From the NCBI GenBank assembly GCA_036872755.1, contig JAVHNS010000002.1:2294001-2358000 (forward strand): a stretch of DNA of 64,000 nucleotides. Reading direction: 5' to 3'. Positions 59,795 to 64,000 of this stretch are shown here, in pieces. Under the pieces are notes generated by a model, which searched no databases, was not told the DNA's origin, and saw only the letters and a program-made list of their open reading frames with translations. The DNA is from Orbilia blumenaviensis (lineage: Eukaryota; Ascomycota; Orbiliomycetes; Orbiliales; Orbiliaceae). The translations under genes were made by a program, and so were the position numbers. The first letter of the stretch is position 1; every line of letters begins with the position of its first letter.

Positions 59795-61336
59795 ATAGAA
59801 AGAATGGTGTTTTTGTTTGTTTTTTGTCTGTTTTTATCAGTCGGGTTTTCGATATCTGTTTTATTAAGGGAACACATCAAGCGGGAAGGCGTCACGAGGA
59901 GGAATTACCAGATCTCCGGAAACAAAACTATCAATTTTGGGATTAATATGCTTCGGTTCTTCTTCTCGAGTTTTTTTTTTCTTTCTTCCTTATTAGCCAG
60001 CTTCATTTTTTTCCTCTTCTCTTCTCTTTTGTTTTTGGGGTCTGCGGACACTACGGTGGGCGGGGTGGACCTGTGAATACTGAAATATTGGGGTGTATGC
60101 TTTTTCCTTTTTCTTCCCTTACTACTACTACTGTCTATTCATAAAACCGAGACTGCACACTGGCGTTTACTTTTACTTTGTTACTCATTTTTTTTGTCTA
60201 CCAAACAAAAAAAACCTCACCACTGCTATTACTAAATATTACTCTACTTACATTGCCCTCACGGGTTTGCTTTCTCTGATGTTCTTGACTCGGAAAAACT
60301 GGGGTTCAGGATTGTCCATTTTACAATTTTTCTTTATTTTTTCTTCGTTTCTTAACCAACTGTACAGGTACTTGGTGATTATTTCTACAGCTGCATGCAT
60401 TTTTCTTTTCATTAGACATGCATATGCATCGTCTTCTCAGTTCATCGCCCACTTTTGCGAGCCTTGCTGTTTCCTTCAGTCTACAACTCTGGGATCGAAG
60501 CTACACTTCTATTCTCCTCCTCCTTCTTGCTTCGTTTTGCATATATGCATTAACATGAGACTTGTATCTCTCTTTTATTTTGCTTCAGCAGTTTTTTTTT
60601 TTTTTTTTTTCCAGTTTCGAAACTTCACGAGCTGCGGGTTAAGCAATACACAGCTATATGTACTGTTATGCAGCGAGTAACTTAGATAGCGGAAAAATAA
60701 AGGGAGGGCTGCCATCCTCTATCTCGATATCAATGCGGATTTATATCTATATATATACCTATATACACTATGTGACATGTAGTTGTAAAAAACAGACACG
60801 CTGAGAGTAAAATATTGAGTTATGTCATAGCTCCCTCATCTGCCTTGGGTTGTATCTATGCACATGTGGTATTTTGTGATTGAAGTTTGGAAGGAAAGTG
60901 ATGATAGACAGTCTAGATAAGTAGGTAGGTACATAGGTAGGTAATTGATTAAGAGTATCTATATACAGGCTAGCTCGTCTTTGATCTTGTTCCAAGGAGT
61001 GCTGTCGGCAGCTTTCAATAAGCGTGCCGAGGTGTGTAAGGATTGTGGGTTAGCTATATAGATATACATGGAGCTTCCAGAGTCAATATATTTCACACCG
61101 CTGCACGCAGCTAACCGTGTAACCGAATTTTTATTTAAAATTAATGCTATGTAGGTTTTGAGTAAAAAATTTTTATTTTATTTGCGAGGAAAGACACGGA
61201 GCACCATCATCAGCGGGAAATAAGATGCTCGGTGCGCGCGATGTATATACACGTATTCAATGTTGATTGTGGTGTAGGCATAATACATCAAGCATTTCCA
61301 TAATTGCGCCCCCATCCCCCCCCCCGGGCCGCTCGA
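59795..61336. other. T-rich 3' region and AT-rich spacer
   Basis: About 1.5 kb. The left part is extremely T-rich and looks like 3' UTR and downstream DNA; the rest is AT-rich until a C run at 61313-61325 marks the change to the GC-richer segment. No gene is supported. Confidence 0.5.
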
Positions 61337-61359
61337 AGGAGTACTTTTTCAGTACTCCT
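61337..61359. repeat. Perfect 9-bp hairpin
   Basis: AGGAGTACT and AGTACTCCT around a TTTTC loop. Confidence 0.9.
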
Positions 61360-61365
61360 GGGTCT

Positions 61366-61407
61366 GTGGGCGGGCCACTCTCCAATTGGAGAGTATGCCC
61401 GACCCAC
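61366..61407. repeat. Long hairpin, 19 pairs
   Basis: GTGGG, CGGGC and ACTCTCCAA pair with TTGGAGAGT, GCCCG and CCCAC. The core 61377-61394 is a perfect 18-bp palindrome; only small bulges interrupt the rest. Confidence 0.9.
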
Positions 61408-61485
61408 TGGATAAACCAATTATGGTTTTGTTGGAGGTACTTCGGCGTTTCTCCCTCTCGTCGATGGGTAGATAGCAGTATAGTA

Positions 61486-61517
61486 TATCCGAGGGGTGGT
61501 TTATGCCCCATCGGATA
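61486..61517. repeat. Bulged 11-bp hairpin
   Basis: TATCCGA-GGGG pairs with CCCC-A-TCGGATA; the A in the 3' arm is unpaired; loop 9 nt. Confidence 0.85.
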
Positions 61518-62120
61518 GTGTGATGCGAAGGGTAGGTTATGTTTGTCAACATCCAGCCCCACGTGCCTTCGTGGATGGCTGCAGGCGTGGGGGGATCTCG
61601 CACGCACGGCCATCTTGAGGTTTTCCCCCGTCTCTTTCGCCCCAGGCAGTTATGCCTCAGTGTTTGTAATGGAGGGACTTGCACCAAAAGGCGGTGGGGA
61701 GGGGGGTATTGCAATCCCCGTTGGATTGGGGATGCAAATTGGAGTAGTATAGTGTGGAGGTATACTATTATACATAAATGTTTTGTTCATCCATGATTCC
61801 GCCACCACAACCACAATATAACTTCAGGTTTGGGCCGGGCACCCACATAGCCCAGGCCCCGATTGTTTCCTTGTACGATCTCATCATGACCGAGGATTTC
61901 CCGTGTACGTCTCTCTTGGGGGGTAGTTGGAGAATGTGGTATGGTGTAGTAGAGTTCCGGAGGACCATGAGGTTGGGGCGGCGACTGTTGCTGTTCCTCA
62001 GCAAAGTTCATGAGAAAATTATACATAATAATAAACCCCCCCCGCCCATAAAGAGCGAGAAGCACATCTCCCTCTGCCTGAGCCTGAGCCTGAGCTGGCT
62101 GCAGGCAAGGGACCATAGGG

Positions 62121-62149
62121 TTGGGGCCCACCGTTAGATGGGACCCCAA
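62121..62149. repeat. Bulged 10-bp hairpin
   Basis: TTGGGG-CCCA pairs with TGGG-A-CCCCAA; bulged A in the 3' arm; loop 8 nt. First of three successive hairpins. Confidence 0.88.
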
Positions 62150-62153
62150 GAGC

Positions 62154-62181
62154 AGGACCGTGGGCCTGCATCAACGGTCCT
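62154..62181. repeat. Perfect 8-bp hairpin
   Basis: AGGACCGT and ACGGTCCT around a 12-nt loop; second of three successive hairpins. Confidence 0.88.
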
Positions 62182-62184
62182 ATA

Positions 62185-62225
62185 AGGACGTGGGGCCCTG
62201 CAAATGCAATAGGCCCCTACGTCCT
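62185..62225. repeat. Bulged 13-bp hairpin
   Basis: AGGACGT-GGGGCC pairs with GGCCCC-T-ACGTCCT; bulged T in the 3' arm; loop 14 nt. Third of three successive hairpins. Confidence 0.9.
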
Positions 62226-62375
62226 GTTTCCTTCTCCATTCTTCGGAAGGCTGCACGATATGTTATGTGAGTGGCTCCCCCTCCCCCTCCCCCTCCCCCT
62301 TCTACTGTTAGGGGAGAAGCCCACCTACAGAACTACCGGTATCGCGATGGTAACCGCTGGTATGTCCTCCTTCGA

Positions 62376-62410
62376 GCCCCCCCGGGATTTGTGATATTCC
62401 CGGTGGGGGC
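62376..62410. repeat. Bulged 12-bp hairpin
   Basis: GCCCCC-CCGGGA pairs with TCCCGG-T-GGGGGC; bulged T in the 3' arm; loop 10 nt. Confidence 0.9.
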
Positions 62411-62471
62411 AGGCGTCCTCTTTATCTTCGGGGGGTGGCCGAGAGGGATGATGGGTCGTTGGTCTTCGTGG

Positions 62472-62520
62472 GTGTTGGGATAAAGTACTTTTGCAGAGCA
62501 TTTGACCTTTATCCCAGCAC
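62472..62520. repeat. 14-nt arms hairpin, one mismatch
   Basis: GTGTTGGGATAAAG and CTTTATCCCAGCAC pair at 13 of 14 positions (the odd one is a G-T wobble in RNA terms); loop 21 nt. Confidence 0.9.
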
Positions 62521-62694
62521 AGAATCCATCGTTCTTGATGCAACTAGTTTCGACCAGCCAAACATCGCGCATTGGTCATGAAAGTAGTGCTTCCCCCACC
62601 AGTGGCCAGCGATATATATCGTGGCCCCGGTTGTGATATCATCACGGGAAAATGGGATAACAGCGTAATAGTTTTGGCGACCCGACCATATCTT

Positions 62695-62722
62695 TGAGCC
62701 CGGCCGCATGGGCCAGGGCTCA
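62695..62722. repeat. Bulged 11-bp hairpin
   Basis: TGAGCCC-GGCC pairs with GGCC-A-GGGCTCA; bulged A in the 3' arm; loop 5 nt. Confidence 0.9.
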
Positions 62723-62795
62723 GTAAATATGCCCCATCAGGGCAGGTATTTGCCTAAAACCGGGCCCACGGCAGCACCAATACCTCCGTAGAGGG

Positions 62796-62824
62796 GATCG
62801 TCGCCCATAGTAGGGCGGACGATC
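62796..62824. repeat. Bulged 11-bp hairpin
   Basis: GATCGTC-GCCC pairs with GGGC-G-GACGATC; bulged G in the 3' arm; loop 6 nt. Confidence 0.9.
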
Positions 62825-62962
62825 GGTTTCGAATCCACCGCCACCGACAATGCGCTGGAGACTAGCCCAACCGACCAATCTTGGAGGACTGGGTGTATGA
62901 AATGTCGAGAGAGTGGGATGGATTTCCGGAGCATTGAAAGCAGGCGATCCACGCCCACTCCT

Positions 62963-62988
62963 GACCCCCGGCTTGGAGCCGTGGGGTC
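62963..62988. repeat. Bulged 11-bp hairpin
   Basis: GACCCC-CGGCT pairs with AGCCG-T-GGGGTC; bulged T in the 3' arm; loop 3 nt. Confidence 0.9.
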
Positions 62989-62997
62989 GAATGCACC

Positions 62998-63054
62998 TTG
63001 TGCTGTTGCTGTTGTTGCTGCTCCTGCTGTTTTTGTTGCTGCTGCTGATGCTGG
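62998..63054. repeat. TTG/CTG triplet tract
   Basis: An imperfect trinucleotide tract flanked by TGCACC (62992) and GGTGCA (63056), which can themselves pair. Confidence 0.8.
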
Positions 63055-63162
63055 CGGTGCAATCTGGGCCGGTGTCATCTGGTCTCGTAAACACCTTGCC
63101 TCTAGCACATAGATTCGAAGCTATCGTAAATCGGCCCCCCATTTGTGTGGAAGGTCATGCCT

Positions 63163-63187
63163 GGCCACAGCCCTCTGGCTGGTGGCC
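63163..63187. repeat. Bulged 10-bp hairpin
   Basis: GGCCAC-AGCC pairs with GGCT-G-GTGGCC; bulged G in the 3' arm; loop 4 nt. Directly abuts the next hairpin. Confidence 0.9.
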
Positions 63188-63210
63188 TGGCGCCGCTTCC
63201 GCGAGCGCCA
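63188..63210. repeat. Bulged 9-bp hairpin
   Basis: TGGCGC-CGC pairs with GCG-A-GCGCCA; bulged A in the 3' arm; loop TTCC. No spacer from the previous hairpin. Confidence 0.9.
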
Positions 63211-63386
63211 TGAATCCCATCTGTCGATTGGGTCTCAATCTTTACCCCCTCGGTATGTAGTGGTGCGTATGCAACCACATGTACTACAGTGGGATTTGGC
63301 AGCATTGAGTATGTATCATGACTTTTGGGATTTCTTGATACATATCCTGGATGGAATGAGCCCCGGCGCTTGTGTGCGCCGAAGTA

Positions 63387-63403
63387 GTCACCGGTTCGGT
63401 GAC
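63387..63403. repeat. Perfect 7-bp hairpin
   Basis: GTCACCG and CGGTGAC around a GTT loop, 5 nt after another perfect hairpin (63364-63381: CGGCGC/GCGCCG). Confidence 0.9.
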
Positions 63404-63470
63404 ATTAGGATTGCACAACCTTCCCATGCCCAAGGAAAAATGGCAGAGAGGTTCCAGAAGCGCTCTTCAT

Positions 63471-63497
63471 CAGCACTTGTGCTGTCACCAAGTGCTG
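63471..63497. repeat. Perfect 9-bp hairpin
   Basis: CAGCACTTG and CAAGTGCTG around a 9-nt loop. An alternative smaller hairpin (CAGCAC/GTGCTG) overlaps the left arm. Confidence 0.9.
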
Positions 63498-63504
63498 CCC
63501 CCCG

Positions 63505-63527
63505 GACCAGAGGCAATTGCCTCGGTC
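63505..63527. repeat. Bulged 11-bp palindromic stem
   Basis: GACC-A-GAGGCAA pairs with TTGCCTC-GGTC; the core 63510-63523 is a perfect 14-bp palindrome; the bulged A is in the 5' arm. Confidence 0.9.
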
Positions 63528-63856
63528 ACATTGATTTTGGGAGTTCTGAGGGGACTTTTCTTGGGCCCCGGAGCTATGATATCTCCGTAAGCTTCCAGCT
63601 TTTGGCGAGGCGTGTCCTGTTGGTATGTATTAGCGTCTAAACAGAACCCTAGATTCTACGCATTCCACATACCTGTATGTAGTGTATGATAGCCTATATG
63701 AGCAATACAGATTCTGGGTGTTCGAAGCTTGGAAGCCCCCCATAAAGTTGATGTCTTTAGGCGTGTAGACCCCCTCCAGAACATCTGTACTGCCCTTCGC
63801 CCCGAGACTCAAGGCGACCGGGCCATCAAGTTGAACGCGAAGCATGCACGCGTCAA

Positions 63857-64000
63857 GCTAGGGCCCGGTGCGCCACTGTCTCTGCGGTCTTGTGAAGGTA
63901 TGTCTAGGGGCTGTTAGAATGTTTTCTTTCTTTCTTTTTCTATTGCATGTTTATTTCTGGGATAATGGACTATAACTTACTTCCAGTATGTCCGCACCAG
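63857..64000. other. Right edge, T/C-rich stretch
   Basis: About 140 bp with a TTTCTTTC-rich tract. Splice-like signals occur on both strands (plus: GTATGT at 63898 to CAG ending 63986; minus: GTAAGT from 63980), so an intron of a gene reaching past the window is possible, but its strand is undecided. Confidence 0.3.

Larger units (their letters stand above)
61337..63856. other. Hairpin-dense segment without an intact gene
   Basis: About 2.5 kb, richer in G+C than its flanks, carrying more than 25 short inverted repeats that would fold as local hairpins in DNA or in RNA from either strand. Most have 8-13 pairs and loops of 3-14 nt, and many show a two-step stem with one bulged base. Besides those listed separately: 61413-61428, 61554-61581, 61709-61737, 61745-61767, 61832-61859, 62075-62107, 62604-62626, 62911-62960, 63310-63344, 63364-63381, 63569-63587, 63589-63601 and 63831-63856. 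The hairpins differ in sequence, so this is not a tandem repeat. Open stretches on the minus strand (63857-63630, 63108-62737, 62572-62333, 62149-61787, 61613-61257) change frame and cannot be joined into a convincing gene. Function is unknown; a structured RNA, or a decayed insertion from a structured replicon, are possible. Confidence 0.6.

Noticed and set aside
60093..60680. Plus-strand frame of 195 codons rich in Phe/Tyr/Ser
   Set aside because: The DNA is T-rich 3' flank; the composition mimics membrane segments but there is no family signature or promoter.
63898..63986. Apparent plus-strand intron (GTATGT to TTCCAG) at the right edge
   Set aside because: An equally good donor exists on the opposite strand and no coding frame could be confirmed, so no gene was called.

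Overview
The window reads as nuclear DNA of a filamentous ascomycete (Pezizomycotina). The support is short GT-AG introns (mostly 45-120 nt, several with CTAAC-like branch sites), a NADPH-oxidase regulator (NoxR), a DUR3 urea transporter, WSC and DUF1996 secreted proteins, RCF1 and a DNA polymerase kappa, all separated by long AT-rich intergenic DNA. A nematode-trapping Orbiliomycete is possible from the overall style, but that is a guess; nothing here proves the class. I saw no rRNA, tRNA, CRISPR array or recognisable transposase.

Layout. 1-633: 5' part of a secreted DUF1996 protein (minus). 3.5-4.9 kb: cysteine-rich protein ending in a CaaX-like tetrapeptide (minus). 7.7-8.5 kb: small disordered protein (minus). 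11.25-14.5 kb: five-exon gene for a secreted protein built from about 14 copies of a six-cysteine C-x5-C-x2-C-x2-GY-x-C style repeat (minus). 19.1-21.5 kb: seven-exon DUR3-type urea symporter (plus). 26.8-29.1 kb: Kelch-BTB protein resembling Ral2 (plus). 31.8-34.0 kb: NoxR (plus). 35.5-36.8 kb: 1-Cys peroxiredoxin (plus). 37.5-38.5 kb: glucose-6-phosphate 1-epimerase (plus). 39.2-39.6 kb: APC11 RING-H2 subunit (plus). 40.7-42.1 kb: class I/II PLP aminotransferase (minus). 43.1-45.3 kb: WSC-domain secreted protein with a propeller-like C-terminus (minus). 49.2-49.7 kb: RCF1/HIG1 (plus). 50.3-51.2 kb: unknown disordered protein (minus). 51.5-53.9 kb: DNA polymerase kappa (minus). 57.8-59.8 kb: unknown coiled-coil/acidic protein (plus).

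The genes are ordinary single-copy fungal genes without operon logic, though NoxR (superoxide production) and the peroxiredoxin (peroxide removal) lie 1.5 kb apart on the same strand, which may or may not matter. The secreted or cell-surface proteins (DUF1996, Cys-repeat, WSC) are scattered.

The most unusual part is 61.3-63.9 kb. It is richer in G+C than its surroundings, has no intact gene that I can model on either strand, and is packed with short, nearly perfect hairpins, many back to back. Most share one shape, two short helices separated by one unpaired nucleotide, usually in the 3' arm (plus strand), while their sequences are all different. That pattern looks like conserved structure without conserved sequence. 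I cannot name the element; a highly structured RNA or an inserted structured replicon are hypotheses only.
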